Positions 1 to 8,449 of a stretch of DNA of 34,442 bases are shown here, piece after piece (position 1 is the stretch's first letter; every line of letters starts with the position of its first letter). The stretch is from Crocosphaera sp. (lineage in GTDB: Bacteria > Cyanobacteriota > Cyanobacteriia > Cyanobacteriales > Microcystaceae), in contig JASJDN010000068.1 of the NCBI GenBank assembly GCA_030065205.1, positions 1 to 34,442 on the forward strand. Reading direction: 5' to 3'. The notes below the pieces were generated by a model. It worked only from the letters and a program-made list of their open reading frames with translations, was not told where the DNA came from and did not search any database. The translations under genes and the position numbers were made by a program.

Positions 1-560
1 TTACTCTTTTTTCTAACTGTAACTGATTTAATCTTAAACCCATCAGGTATAGGACGAGAATTATAGAATTTAGTCCATCCCAACTTAGGTAAATAGATTT
101 TATTTCCTTTGATTTTTACCCCAGTAGCATAAGTAAAAGAACGAAAGGTACTGCGATTCTTAAATTTAGGAAATCCTCGCCCTTGATTAAAAAAGTTATT
201 ATAAGCGTTATCTAAACGTCTCAAATTTTGTTGTAAGACAGTAGAATCTATTTCTGCATACCAAGGTCTTGCTTTTTTCAGGTTAGGAAGTTCAGTGATT
301 TGGATATTAACTGAACTTTTTTTCTGACCTTTATTAGACCAAGGATTACCTGTTGCTCCTCCTAATGAACAAGTTAAAGGAGTAATAACTACTTTTGTTC
401 TTAAGTCGCAATAGTCTCCACAAATATATCTTTGATAATAAGTATCTATGCGGTCAGCCAATGACCAATTATAGGTAGCCCTAAGCATATCTATCCATCT
501 GTCAATCTTTTCTGACTGACTGACATTTGGACGGAGCTTATAGCAGTAACCTAAAATCAC
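1..560 (-). CDS. tnpB: IS200/IS605-family TnpB (OrfB), N-terminal part, cut by window edge
   Basis: Reading the minus strand from a GTG at 558-560 gives about 186 open codons that leave the window at base 1 without a stop. The start reads MILGYCYKLRPNVSQSEKID and the visible end RPIPDGFKIKSVTVRKKS, both typical of the N-terminal half of TnpB, the RNA-guided nuclease encoded by IS605/IS1341 elements. The segment with WYAEIDSTVLQQNLRRLDNA and FPKFKNR is the usual helical region before the RuvC domain. The catalytic DED residues and the zinc ribbon would lie outside the window, so intactness cannot be judged. No tnpA is visible, which fits a solo tnpB element. The guide (omega) RNA would be at the 3' end, beyond the edge. 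A plausible -10 (TATTATAG) lies about 25 bases upstream of the GTG. Confidence 0.85.
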   Translation of the reverse strand, partial: MILGYCYKLRPNVSQSEKIDRWIDMLRATYNWSLADRIDTYYQRYICGDYCDLRTKVVITPLTCSLGGATGNPWSNKGQKKSSVNIQITELPNLKKARPWYAEIDSTVLQQNLRRLDNAYNNFFNQGRGFPKFKNRSTFRSFTYATGVKIKGNKIYLPKLGWTKFYNSRPIPDGFKIKSVTVRKKS

Positions 561-890
561 TTATTTTCTATTAATTGTGGACTATAATATACTTATCTAC
601 ATGATTTTAGCATTATTTTTTGAAGAACAACGGCACCATGATACCACTTAATGTCTTCCCATGAGTCGATGTTCACGGCATTTAAAAATGCCGAGTCGCG
701 CTTCATCTCCTACTTGAAAGATAGACGAGCGACCCCGGCGATTCGCACCGTCGAAGACGCGCCGTTAGGCAACCGCCTAGGGAACGCGCGAGGGGAGTTT
801 TCGCGCTCCTGTGTTTGACGATAAATTTAGGAAATTTAGCTCTTTTAGAAAAGAAATTCTTAAAAGCCGATTCCAAATTTTTTAGGGTCT
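561..890. repeat. GC-rich hairpin-bearing flank upstream of tnpB
   Basis: This 330-base stretch has no credible gene. It holds three hairpins: 676-693 (CGGCATTT/AAATGCCG, 8-bp stem), 766-779 (TAGGC-AACC-GCCTA) and 786-806 (GCGCGA/TCGCGC around a 9-base loop). Bases 690-810 are clearly more GC-rich than the surroundings. Subterminal hairpins are what IS200/IS605 ends use for TnpA recognition, so this is probably the left end of the element plus its junction. The exact boundary cannot be set from one copy. Confidence 0.5.
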
Positions 891-1946
891 TCAGCCGACA
901 TTTCCAATAAATTTAACCAAACTGGTCAATTTATCCCAAGCAGCCCCACTTGTTAGGATATCTTTGGCCGTTTCTACCGCTTTTTGATGATCTTGCCAAG
1001 GAACAACATCACTCACTTGCAGAGCTAAAGCAGCATTTAAAGCCACCGCATCCTGTTGGGCTTGGGTTCCTTTTCCCTGTAACACATCGGTCAAGATGGC
1101 GGCATTTTCTTCCACGTTTCCCCCTTTTAAAGCGGTTAAAGGGGCAACGGTTAAGCCCATATCTTGAGGGTTAATCTCCCCTAACGTTACCTCACCGTCC
1201 TTCAAAAAAGCCACATCGGTAATGTCTCCTAACCCCGCTTCGTCTAGGGTTTCCCGACCATGTAAGACCATTCCTTGGGCAATGCCTAATTGATTTAAAG
1301 CTTGGGCCATGGGATGAATAAACTGAGGATGATAAACCCCAATAATTTGACCGGTGGGACGTAACGGGTTCACTAAAGGGCCTAATAAGTTAAAAATCGT
1401 TCTTACCTTTAACGTTTTCCGTAACGGGGCAACGTGCTTCATCGCAGGGTGCCAACCTGGGGCAAAAAGGAAAGTAATCCCTACCGTTTCCAAGGCTTGG
1501 GCGACCTTTTCAGGGGTCGCTGAGAGTTTAACCCCTAAATATTCCAAAACATCGGCTGAGCCAACTTTACTGGAGGCCGAACGGTTGCCGTGTTTCGCCA
1601 CTTTCACTCCGGCCGCTGCTGCCACAAAAGCGACTGCAGTGGAAATATTAAACGTTGAAGCCCCATCTCCTCCCGTTCCACAAGTATCAATAACAGGGAC
1701 AGCATGGGAAATGGGGGTTTCTTGTACCGACTGTTGTTGTAATACTTGAGCCATTCCTGCTAACTCATCAGCCGAGACACCTTTAGCTTGAAGGGTGACT
1801 AAAATAGCCCCAGATAACACGGGAGGAATGGCCTCATCTAACCATCCCTGCATCAGTTGAGATGCTTGGGTTTGGGAGAGGGACTGACCATCGAGGAGTT
1901 GTTGTAATAAGGTTTGGGTGAATTCTAACCCTTCTTGAGTAACCAT
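891..1946 (-). CDS. trpD: Anthranilate phosphoribosyltransferase
   Basis: TrpD transfers the phosphoribosyl group of PRPP to anthranilate, the second committed step of tryptophan synthesis, in the cytoplasm. The reading frame is open for 47 codons further upstream, but the ATG at 1944-1946 gives [10 protein letters not shown] and a 351-residue protein, the normal family size; the extension is leucine-rich and runs into the divergent gene at 2035. The PRPP-binding GTGGDG lies at residues 90-95 and [18 protein letters not shown] at about 118-135. The anthranilate-binding stretch [18 protein letters not shown] follows. Only a weak AGG is seen upstream of the start. No other trp gene is adjacent, as is usual in cyanobacteria where trp genes are scattered. 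Confidence 0.96.
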   Translation of the reverse strand: MVTQEGLEFTQTLLQQLLDGQSLSQTQASQLMQGWLDEAIPPVLSGAILVTLQAKGVSADELAGMAQVLQQQSVQETPISHAVPVIDTCGTGGDGASTFNISTAVAFVAAAAGVKVAKHGNRSASSKVGSADVLEYLGVKLSATPEKVAQALETVGITFLFAPGWHPAMKHVAPLRKTLKVRTIFNLLGPLVNPLRPTGQIIGVYHPQFIHPMAQALNQLGIAQGMVLHGRETLDEAGLGDITDVAFLKDGEVTLGEINPQDMGLTVAPLTALKGGNVEENAAILTDVLQGKGTQAQQDAVALNAALALQVSDVVPWQDHQKAVETAKDILTSGAAWDKLTSLVKFIGNVG

Positions 1947-2034
1947 TAACAATTTAACCTGAGAAACTTTTGGACTTGAAAATATTAACAAAATAAACGG
2001 GAATACTAACCCTAGAGAGTCAAGATTGATCCCC

Positions 2035-2307
2035 ATGACACCAGCGCATAAGTCCCGAAAGAGTATTGCTGTTACCGAAACCGGCAAACATAAACTGAGA
2101 GAAGCACAAAAGCGAAGGAGTGGTAAACGTATTACCTATGAAGACATTGAGGAAATGTTAGATTTCCAGGTGTCTCGTAGTACCATTGAACGATTTTTTC
2201 GGGGAAAAGCAGTGGAAGTTGATAATGCCATTAGTATTGTCGAAGCGTTGGGGTTAAAGCTAGAAGATGTGGTTGATATTGCCGTTGACCGAAATCATAG
2301 GATGTGA
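2035..2307 (+). CDS. Small helix-turn-helix-like protein
   Basis: Encodes about 90 residues starting [10 protein letters not shown], divergent from trpD. The central part ([20 protein letters not shown]) followed by [13 protein letters not shown] and a hydrophobic helix [13 protein letters not shown] has the look of a small XRE-like helix-turn-helix. Similar modules occur in cyanobacteria both alone and at the N-terminus of larger multidomain proteins. DNA binding is inferred; it could equally be a protein-docking domain. An in-frame TTG at 2026 is an alternative start and sits at a better distance from the AGAGAG at 2014-2019 than the ATG at 2035. No fused effector domain follows: the frame stops at 2307. 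Confidence 0.65.
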   Translation: MTPAHKSRKSIAVTETGKHKLREAQKRRSGKRITYEDIEEMLDFQVSRSTIERFFRGKAVEVDNAISIVEALGLKLEDVVDIAVDRNHRM

Positions 2308-2400
2308 CGGACTCCTACACTGACGCAAGGCGTACAGTGTAGACTTCTCCAGATCGCTCTTGACTAAAGCCTGGCTTTTTCAAGCGAAAAGTTTTTACTT

Positions 2401-2420
2401 CTGCCTCCTGCCTCCTGCCT
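2401..2420. repeat. Heptamer tandem repeat (CTGCCTC)
   Basis: Two perfect CTGCCTC units and a third with one change (CTGCCTT) sit just downstream of the menB stop. The same heptamer recurs at 12871-12905 and 13071-13102. Short tandem heptamers of this kind are known repetitive DNA in cyanobacterial intergenic regions. Confidence 0.7.
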
Positions 2421-2423
2421 TCG

Positions 2424-3257
2424 TTAAGGTAGCCAAGGATATTGCCGAAAATTAGGGGGACGCTTCTCTAAAAAGGCTTGTTTTCCTTCTGCTCCTTCTT
2501 CTGTCATATAGTAAAGTAAAGTAGCATTTCCTGCTAACTCTTGTAACCCAGCTTGTCCGTCGCAGTCAGCATTGAAAGCGGCTTTGAGACAACGGATGGC
2601 GATGGGACTCTTGGCTAAAATTTCTTTTGCCCATTGAATGCCTTCTGTTTCTAATTGTTCCACAGGAACGACACAATTAACTAACCCCATTTCTAGAGCT
2701 TGTTGAGCGGTATATTGACGACAGAGAAACCAAATTTCTCTCGCTTTTTTTTGCCCCACAATTCGAGCTAAATAACTAGCCCCGAAACCACCGTCAAAAC
2801 TGCCAACTTTCGGACCGGTTTGCCCAAAAATGGCGTTATCAGCAGCAATGGTGAGATCACAGATCAAATGTAAGACGTGACCTCCACCGATTGCATAACC
2901 AGCCACTAAAGCGATGACCACTTTCGGCAGCGATCGCATTAATCGTTGTAAGTCTAGCACGTTTAAACGAGGAACCCCGGCATCGTCTATGTATCCTGCT
3001 TGGCCCCGCACACTTTGATCGCCGCCAGAACAAAAGGCGTATTTTCCATCGGTGTGAGGTCCGGCTCCAGTGAGGAGTATGACCCCAATGGTACTATCTT
3101 CTCTGGCATCACAAAAGGCATCGTATAACTCAAATACAGTTTTGGGACGAAAGGCGTTGCGTTTGTGGGGACGGTTAATAGTGATTTTGGCTATACCATC
3201 GGCTTTATGATACAAAATATCTTCGTAAGTTTTGGCAATTTGCCAGGTTATTTCCAT
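2424..3257 (-). CDS. menB: 1,4-dihydroxy-2-naphthoyl-CoA synthase
   Basis: MenB closes the second ring of the naphthoquinone by Dieckmann-type cyclisation of o-succinylbenzoyl-CoA. In cyanobacteria this feeds phylloquinone, the A1 electron carrier of photosystem I. The 277-residue protein is a crotonase-fold enzyme of normal length. Visible signatures are CSGGDQ at 76-81, the oxyanion-hole region [12 protein letters not shown] at 119-130, [13 protein letters not shown] at 145-157, and the MenB-specific C-terminal FLEKRPPNF. The ATG at 3255-3257 has no strong ribosome-binding site. No other men gene is adjacent. Confidence 0.97.
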   Translation of the reverse strand: MEITWQIAKTYEDILYHKADGIAKITINRPHKRNAFRPKTVFELYDAFCDAREDSTIGVILLTGAGPHTDGKYAFCSGGDQSVRGQAGYIDDAGVPRLNVLDLQRLMRSLPKVVIALVAGYAIGGGHVLHLICDLTIAADNAIFGQTGPKVGSFDGGFGASYLARIVGQKKAREIWFLCRQYTAQQALEMGLVNCVVPVEQLETEGIQWAKEILAKSPIAIRCLKAAFNADCDGQAGLQELAGNATLLYYMTEEGAEGKQAFLEKRPPNFRQYPWLP

Positions 3258-3461
3258 CGGTTAAGGTAACATAAGCTTCAATAGTTCATTAAACCACGAT
3301 CTGAGGGAAAAAATTGGAGCTTTAAAGTAACGTGAGTTTAACGGAGGAAAAGAACGATTTACGCTTTCCCCAAATAAAATTCACCCGTGAAAATTCGCAA
3401 CGATCTCAAAGAGATGATATTCTTGAGCCATAGTATATCTCATTTACAGGTAAAGTCCAAT

Positions 3462-4097
3462 ATGGAGAAAGTTGCGTCCATGAAACATATAGCCAACACA
3501 ATAAACAACAGACTTCAAAAACAATATAAAAAATTACGTCAAGATCATATTGACAATTTTATCTTTATTCATATTAACAAAACAGGTGGAAGCAGCGTTG
3601 CCAAGGCACTTAATTTATCATTGCAGCATAAGACTGCTTTAGAAAAAATAGCTCAAGTAGGCTCTAATAAATGGAACAAAGTATATACATTTACCATTGT
3701 AAGAAACCCGTGGGACAAAGTTGTTTCTCACTTTCATTATCGTATTAAAACAAACCAGACCAATTTGAAGAACAAACCTATTGATTTTAAGGACTGGGTG
3801 AAATTAGCCTATGGCAGTCAAGACCCATTCTATTATGACAAACCTAAAATGTTTATGCCTCAGTTAAACTGGATCACAGACGAGCAAGGAAACATTTTAG
3901 TTGATTGTATTTGTCGCTTTGAGAATTTAACAGAAGATTTTACCAATGTTTGTCAAATTATTGGTAAAAATGTAACGCTACCCCATGTAAAAGCCTCGAA
4001 GCGAGGCAATTACCGTGAATATTATGATGATGCGACGATTGAAATTATTGCCGAATGGTTCAGGAAAGATATTGAACATTTCGATTATCATTTTTGA
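3462..4097 (+). CDS. Sulfotransferase family protein
   Basis: Probable PAPS-dependent sulfotransferase of the carbohydrate/sulfotransferase-2 type. The 5'-phosphosulfate loop is HINKTGGSS (residues 37-45 from this start) and the 3'-phosphate site is FTIVRNPWDKVVSHFHYR, with the expected Arg and a later Ser. About 210 residues is compact for the family, but both PAPS motifs are intact. The start is uncertain: the frame is open from a GTG at 3387, with ATGs at 3414, 3462 and 3480. I chose 3462, but a GGAG at 3464-3467 would serve the ATG at 3480, at a spacing of 12 bases. The substrate cannot be read from sequence; cell-surface polysaccharide is the usual guess. The gene is AT-rich and points toward the methyltransferase gene, suggesting an accessory pair. 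Confidence 0.85.
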   Translation: MEKVASMKHIANTINNRLQKQYKKLRQDHIDNFIFIHINKTGGSSVAKALNLSLQHKTALEKIAQVGSNKWNKVYTFTIVRNPWDKVVSHFHYRIKTNQTNLKNKPIDFKDWVKLAYGSQDPFYYDKPKMFMPQLNWITDEQGNILVDCICRFENLTEDFTNVCQIIGKNVTLPHVKASKRGNYREYYDDATIEIIAEWFRKDIEHFDYHF

Positions 4098-4178
4098 TCA
4101 AAATCTTTGATTTAGTTCTCTTAATGTGACTTCATTTTTCAGTAAAAACTGTTAAACGATAGGTTTCTGTCGCAAAAA

Positions 4179-4955
4179 TTAGTGATCGCTTGTTGATAAG
4201 GGGTTAACATTAGTTAATTTTTTAGCTATTAAAAAAACAAAGCGATCACAAAATTCTAAATTAGATACGTTAGCATATTTTTCTCTCATTTCTATTAATC
4301 CTTGCTCAATTTCTTCGTCATTAAACCTTGATAATAAGGACATATATCTATTTTTTACCATGTTAAAGTATTGTTTTTTAGGGATAGAAACAGTATAGTC
4401 TATAAATTCAACTGTTGTTTTAAATCCAACCTTTTCACAAAGATTAACTAAATCATTATAGTGAGGTTGTACCGACTCATAAACTGACAATGCTTGTTTA
4501 AATAAAGGATATTCAATGGTAGGAGGAAGTAAAATAATTAATAAAATTCCTTGTTCATTTAATCGATTAAACAATCCTTGTAAAAGTTTTCCTTTATCAT
4601 CAATATGATGAATCATTTCTTTGATGAGAACCTTATCGTATTTTCCAGGCTCATTAGCAAACGCTACCGCATCTTTAACCACTATTTGATAATGATTATT
4701 ATCTGATATTTTCTCTAGCATTTTATCAGACGGATCAACACAAAATATTTTATTATCTAGGTTAATTTGTGATCGAATTGCTTTACTATAAATTCCTGTG
4801 CCACATCCCAAATCGACTAAAATATCTGTTGATTTTAATTGTAAATGTTCAATAATCTTTTTAGTTAAAAATTCAATAAATTCAGCAGAAGTATCCCAAA
4901 AATCATCATATTGTTTAGCTAAATTTTGATAATGCTCTTGAATTGAATATTGCAA
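4179..4955 (-). CDS. Class I SAM-dependent methyltransferase
   Basis: A 258-residue protein with a clear Rossmann methyltransferase core: motif I VDLGCGTG at residues 47-54, an acidic residue after strand 2 (IFCVDPS) and the post-II region DAVAFA. It belongs to the broad Methyltransf_11/25 group. The C-terminal half (VQPHYNDLVNLCEKVGF and onward) resembles small-molecule methyltransferases but the acceptor cannot be named. Codon use is strongly A/T-biased, similar to the convergent sulfotransferase gene and unlike menB and guaB3 on either side. No cofactor-independent hint of pathway is available from neighbours. Confidence 0.85.
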   Translation of the reverse strand: MQYSIQEHYQNLAKQYDDFWDTSAEFIEFLTKKIIEHLQLKSTDILVDLGCGTGIYSKAIRSQINLDNKIFCVDPSDKMLEKISDNNHYQIVVKDAVAFANEPGKYDKVLIKEMIHHIDDKGKLLQGLFNRLNEQGILLIILLPPTIEYPLFKQALSVYESVQPHYNDLVNLCEKVGFKTTVEFIDYTVSIPKKQYFNMVKNRYMSLLSRFNDEEIEQGLIEMREKYANVSNLEFCDRFVFLIAKKLTNVNPLSTSDH

Positions 4956-4997
4956 AATCTTACCTCGCCTCAGTCAGAAAAATAATAAAAATAGAAG

Positions 4998-5028
4998 CCC
5001 CAACTAACTATAAATCGTTAAGTTGGGG
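4998..5028 (-). terminator. Intrinsic terminator after guaB3
   Basis: CCCCAACT (4998-5005) pairs with AGTTGGGG (5021-5028). On the minus strand the stem is followed by a T-rich tract (CTTCTATTTTTATTATTTT). It lies 14 bases beyond the guaB3 stop codon, the right place for its transcript end. Confidence 0.8.
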
Positions 5029-5041
5029 TCTTTATGGGGAA

Positions 5042-6205
5042 TTATTTACCCATACCTAACTGTTGAGCTTTTTGATAAACCTTCCCTTCCGTTAACAACG
5101 AAGGTGCAATAACCACCTCCACCTCTTGCATTTCCTTAATATCCTTAGCCCCTAACGTTCCCATGCTGGTTTTGAGCGCCCCTAATAGATTATGGGTGCC
5201 ATCATCCAATTTAGCTGGACCGGTGAGAATTTGCTCAATGGTTCCTGTGGTTCCCACATTAATACGAGTACCTCGCGGTAACACAGGAGAAGGAGTGGCC
5301 ATACCCCAATGATAACCCCGTCCCGGGGCTTCGGCTGCACGAGCGATGGGAGAACCAATCATTACCGCATCGGCACCACAGGCGATACATTTACAGATAT
5401 CTCCCCCCGTCACGATACCACCATCCGCCACCACCGGAACATAACGGCCCGTTTCCTGTTGATAATCATCCCGCGCTGCTGCACAATCTGCAATCGCCGT
5501 CGGTTGAGGAACCCCAACCCCTAACACCCCACGGGAGGTACAAGCAGCCCCCGGTCCAATGCCCACTAAAACGGCTGCTGCCCCTGCTTTCATCAAGTTT
5601 AAGGCTACTTCATAGGTCACACAGTTGCCAAAAATCACAGGCATGGGCATTTCTTGACAAAATCCCTCTAAATCAAGAGGCGTAACAGACTCCGGAGATA
5701 AATGGGCCGTTGATACCACCGTCGCTTGTACAAATAATAGATCCGCCCCTGCCTCAGCTACAATCTTGCCATATTGAGACGCTCCAGCAGGGGTTAAACT
5801 GACGGCAGCAATACCACCATTGTTTTTAATGTCGGTGATGCGCTGTTTAATTAATTGGGGTTGAATGGGTTTTGCATACAATTCTTGCATTAACCCCACA
5901 AATTCGGATTTACCCACCGATGCAATGCGATCGAGAATGGGTTCGGGATCATCGTAACGGGTTTGAATCCCTTCTAAGTTGAGAACGCCGATCGCTCCTA
6001 ACTCTGAGAGTAACCCGGCCATTTTCACATCAACGACGCTATCCATCGCACTTGCTAAAATGGGGATACTACGTTCAATGCCTCCAATTGTCCAACGGGT
6101 ATCCGCTAAACTAGGATCTAAAGTACGAGTACCGGGGACCAGTGCAATTTCGTCTATGCCGTAAGCTCGTCGGGCTGTTTTACCACGACCAATAATAATC
6201 TCCAC
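5042..6205 (-). CDS. guaB3: GuaB3-type IMP dehydrogenase/GMP reductase family protein
   Basis: A 387-residue (beta/alpha)8 protein of the IMPDH/GMPR superfamily. It lacks the CBS-domain insert of classical IMPDH. Family landmarks are ASAMDSVVD (51-59), the catalytic-loop cysteine in GPGAACTSRGV (Cys222), ADGGI near 260 and GADAVMIGSPIARAAEAPG. The short N-terminus (IGRGKTARRAYGIDEI) and CBS-less build mark the GuaB3 branch found in cyanobacteria and actinobacteria. This branch was long annotated as IMP dehydrogenase; recent work on cyanobacterial GuaB3 supports GMP reductase activity, so the reaction should be read as purine-nucleotide interconversion rather than definite IMPDH. The start codon is GTG (6203-6205). 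A terminator follows at 4998-5028. Confidence 0.92.
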   Translation of the reverse strand: MEIIIGRGKTARRAYGIDEIALVPGTRTLDPSLADTRWTIGGIERSIPILASAMDSVVDVKMAGLLSELGAIGVLNLEGIQTRYDDPEPILDRIASVGKSEFVGLMQELYAKPIQPQLIKQRITDIKNNGGIAAVSLTPAGASQYGKIVAEAGADLLFVQATVVSTAHLSPESVTPLDLEGFCQEMPMPVIFGNCVTYEVALNLMKAGAAAVLVGIGPGAACTSRGVLGVGVPQPTAIADCAAARDDYQQETGRYVPVVADGGIVTGGDICKCIACGADAVMIGSPIARAAEAPGRGYHWGMATPSPVLPRGTRINVGTTGTIEQILTGPAKLDDGTHNLLGALKTSMGTLGAKDIKEMQEVEVVIAPSLLTEGKVYQKAQQLGMGK

Positions 6206-6251
6206 GCTTCTATATCCATTCCCTAAGTATTAGATTAGGCTACCAAATTTT

Positions 6252-6335
6252 GAGGGGTTTGGGGAAGGGGGTGTTTGCTTTAGGGTGTGGGAAGGGTGAG
6301 GAGTGTGGGAGGGGTGGGGAGAAGGAGAAGGGTAG
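6252..6335. repeat. G-rich spacer tract
   Basis: About 80 bases made almost only of G-runs broken by T and A (GGGGTTTGGGGAAGGGGG, then GTGTGGGAGGGGTGGGGAG). It lies between the stop of the TIGR03792 gene and the start of guaB3, both on the minus strand. Closely similar tracts occur at 13963-13992 and 23711-23766 in the same relative setting. The G-runs could form a quadruplex on the plus strand. Confidence 0.65.
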
Positions 6336-6353
6336 AAAGAAGAATTAAAGTGG

Positions 6354-6665
6354 TCAGGAATTGGGGAATTTTCTGATTTGATATTCTTTAGTTTCAATCA
6401 TTTCATAACGATGGTTGTTCATCTGTTGAGCAAATTTTTGTTCTGTTTCTTCTAAAATGTTTTGAGGAACGCTTTTCCATTGTTGACGAGTTTCCCAACG
6501 AATAACCAAAGTAATTTCTTGAGGATGATTAGGGGATATCCAAACTTCTTTGCCCAAAAAACCAGGAAACTGCTCTAACGTTGGTGTCCAAATTTCATGA
6601 TCTAACTGGATAAACTGATCCCTAGATTCAGGAGAAACCTTAAACTTAAGCCACTCAATCACCAT
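6354..6665 (-). CDS. TIGR03792 family protein (ABM-like fold)
   Basis: A 103-residue protein with the pattern of the cyanobacterial TIGR03792 family, related to the antibiotic-biosynthesis-monooxygenase-like ferredoxin folds: MVIEWLKFKVSPESRDQF at the start, then FPGFLGKEVWISP and VIRWETRQQWKSVP. Such small beta-alpha-beta dimers often bind small ligands or haem, but no function is established for this family. The ATG is at 6663-6665. It is co-oriented with guaB3, separated by the G-rich spacer. Confidence 0.75.
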   Translation of the reverse strand: MVIEWLKFKVSPESRDQFIQLDHEIWTPTLEQFPGFLGKEVWISPNHPQEITLVIRWETRQQWKSVPQNILEETEQKFAQQMNNHRYEMIETKEYQIRKFPNS

Positions 6666-6867
6666 AATGTAAATTTTTACTGAATTGATACAACAAAGTC
6701 TTATCTTTACGAGAAAATGAAGATAGGGAGATAAAGAATCAAAAAAGTTGAGTTCAGGATAAGCTGTAAGTCTGAATAAAACCGTTAGTGAAAAGAACGA
6801 TTTGCTAGTAACAATTACCTCCTCAGTCCGAACTCACGCTGAAAACCTTTCCTCGGGAGGGAAAATC

Positions 6868-6981
6868 ATGATTAATACATTTTTATATCCTGATAGCATT
6901 ACCTATCTAATTGTTAAACTTTGTGTTCTCTTTTTAGCCGTTGTCTTGTACTTGATGGTCACCGCAACCCCTGTCACCTAG
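6868..6981 (+). CDS. 37-residue single-pass membrane peptide
   Basis: An ATG at 6868 preceded by an excellent ribosome-binding site (GGGAGG, 7-8 bases away) opens a 37-codon frame ending TAG at 6979-6981. The peptide begins MINTFLYPDSITYL, has one hydrophobic helix (LCVLFLAVVLYLMV) and ends TATPVT. Size and make-up resemble the low-molecular-mass subunits of thylakoid complexes (photosystem, cytochrome b6f or small NDH-1 subunits), but I cannot assign it to any. Its stop codon and that of the convergent DUF389 gene share the palindrome CTAG at 6978-6981, so the two genes overlap by four bases. TTTCC/GGAAA can pair around the ribosome-binding site and might limit initiation. Confidence 0.6.
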   Translation: MINTFLYPDSITYLIVKLCVLFLAVVLYLMVTATPVT

Positions 6982-8120
6982 TCACTTCCAGTTACTTTAT
7001 CCTCAGAAGAGAAAAAGGGCAATAGCTCGTGTCGAGGGAGTGGAGAAATAGGTGGGGGTGTTATCGGTCCAAATAACTGAGGTGTGGACAAAGGCCTTTC
7101 GTAGTCCGCCACCACTTCCCGCAGTTGACTAACTCGGAACACCAGTTTAAACTTTTTCCCCAACTCTTTCTTAACTAACTTTTCAACCAAACCAACCTGG
7201 GTAGGGGTAATGGGGTTTTTAGTGTTTTCTTGAACGGTGATGAAGATAATGGGATACTCTTTACTCCAGGGAAAAGTCGGCCACTGAACTTTTAACCCGA
7301 CTAACTCACTTTGTTGACCAACGGTTACGGTTTTATTTTCTAAGAAGGTTTTAATTTTGCCTTCAAATCTTTCCTGTCGAAGAAGATTGCCAAAACTAAT
7401 AAACAAAGGAAAGACTAAGATGCCGGTCATGGCCACAAACCCGCCCAAAGCTTGACTGGTTTGACTATAGTTAAGGTAATAACCTCCAAGAATAAAAATA
7501 ATGATACAAGATAGGGTAATTCCTAAAAGGTTGGTTAAATACAATAAAAATGCGCCACTGGCCAAGGGTAAAGCCTTTTGAGATAGGGCGATACCCACAA
7601 CACATAGAGGCGGCATCAAAGCGACAGAAATGGCTGTACCGGCCAAAGCATCGCTCAGTTTGCGGCGAATTTTAGCAAAACCACTAATGGCCCCAGCTGC
7701 CACTGCTACCCCTAAGTCGGCAAGGGTGGGTTGAGTTCTGGCTAAAATTTCTGACCCAAAAGAGGCGTGAGGGACTCCAAAAAAACCCCCTACGACCCCA
7801 GAAATGAAAATGGCTGTTAGAGTCCCTATAATCAGGTTAAATAAACTACTTCTGACTAAGATGCGATCAGTATCTAACAGTCCTAGAGCTAAACCCCGCA
7901 ACGGTAACATTAAAGGGGCAATCAACATGGCACCAATAATCACCGCAGCACTGTTCATTAAGAGTCCCAGAGTCGCAATAAAACAAGAAGTGACCGTTAA
8001 AACCACAAACTCTGTATCCAGTTCCGCCTCTTTCATCAGTTCTTGTCGTAGGTTTTCTCTGATATCTGGGGGAACTCTAGGAATTTTCTGTTTGAACCAT
8101 TTTCTCAAGGGGATTAACAT
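6978..8120 (-). CDS. DUF389 family integral membrane protein
   Basis: A 380-residue polytopic protein. The N-terminal PPDIRENLRQELM is followed by about six hydrophobic segments, beginning FVVLTVTSCFIATLGLLMNS and the family hallmark AAVIIGAMLIAPLMLPLRGL; the glycine-rich GVAVAAGAISGFAK and TAISVALMPPLCVVGIAL match the DUF389 core. A soluble C-terminal domain of about 130 residues follows, ending in a proline-rich tail. DUF389 proteins are found in many bacteria and their role is unknown; plasma-membrane transport or stress roles have been suggested without proof. The gene is convergent with the 37-residue peptide and overlaps it at the stop codons. Confidence 0.88.
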   Translation of the reverse strand: MLIPLRKWFKQKIPRVPPDIRENLRQELMKEAELDTEFVVLTVTSCFIATLGLLMNSAAVIIGAMLIAPLMLPLRGLALGLLDTDRILVRSSLFNLIIGTLTAIFISGVVGGFFGVPHASFGSEILARTQPTLADLGVAVAAGAISGFAKIRRKLSDALAGTAISVALMPPLCVVGIALSQKALPLASGAFLLYLTNLLGITLSCIIIFILGGYYLNYSQTSQALGGFVAMTGILVFPLFISFGNLLRQERFEGKIKTFLENKTVTVGQQSELVGLKVQWPTFPWSKEYPIIFITVQENTKNPITPTQVGLVEKLVKKELGKKFKLVFRVSQLREVVADYERPLSTPQLFGPITPPPISPLPRHELLPFFSSEDKVTGSD

Positions 8121-8449
8121 TCATGACCTCGAAGCCTAGCAAATAAGGTATTAATTATTAGCATAGCGATAACGATAAAAAATAGCTGAGATTTCTTAGT
8201 TCTTATATTAAAGAGGAATCAGGGAAAATTAAACAAAAAAAATCTAAAAATAACTGTCCTAATCCCGATTTTGCTTATATATTATTGATGGTTTAACTCA
8301 ATTTTCTCAGCTTTCCCTAACTTTGTGTTTTTTTGATGACACGATCGCTGATTTTTGAGAGATAAATGTGTTATCCCATAATCAGTAAACGAGGAGTTAA
8401 TGATTTAAGTCTCCCGTCAATTGACAGGTTGTTTTATTTCCCTTAAACT
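8121..8449. other. Intergenic region, AT-rich, divergent promoters expected
   Basis: This 329-base spacer lies between two divergent genes, so both promoters should be here. I see no open frame of note. The palindrome GTCAATTGAC at 8417-8426 contains a TTGACA box, 17 bases before TAAACT at 8444-8449, but that -10-like box touches the start codon at 8450, so its role is doubtful. Confidence 0.4.

Noticed and set aside
1947..2087. 47-residue N-terminal extension of TrpD
   Set aside because: The extension runs into the divergent HTH-like gene and TrpD homologues start at the chosen ATG; it has no ribosome-binding site.
8421..8449. TTGACA-17-TAAACT promoter for the 92-residue gene
   Set aside because: The -10 box touches the ATG, so transcription would start inside the gene; no alternative in-frame start explains this.
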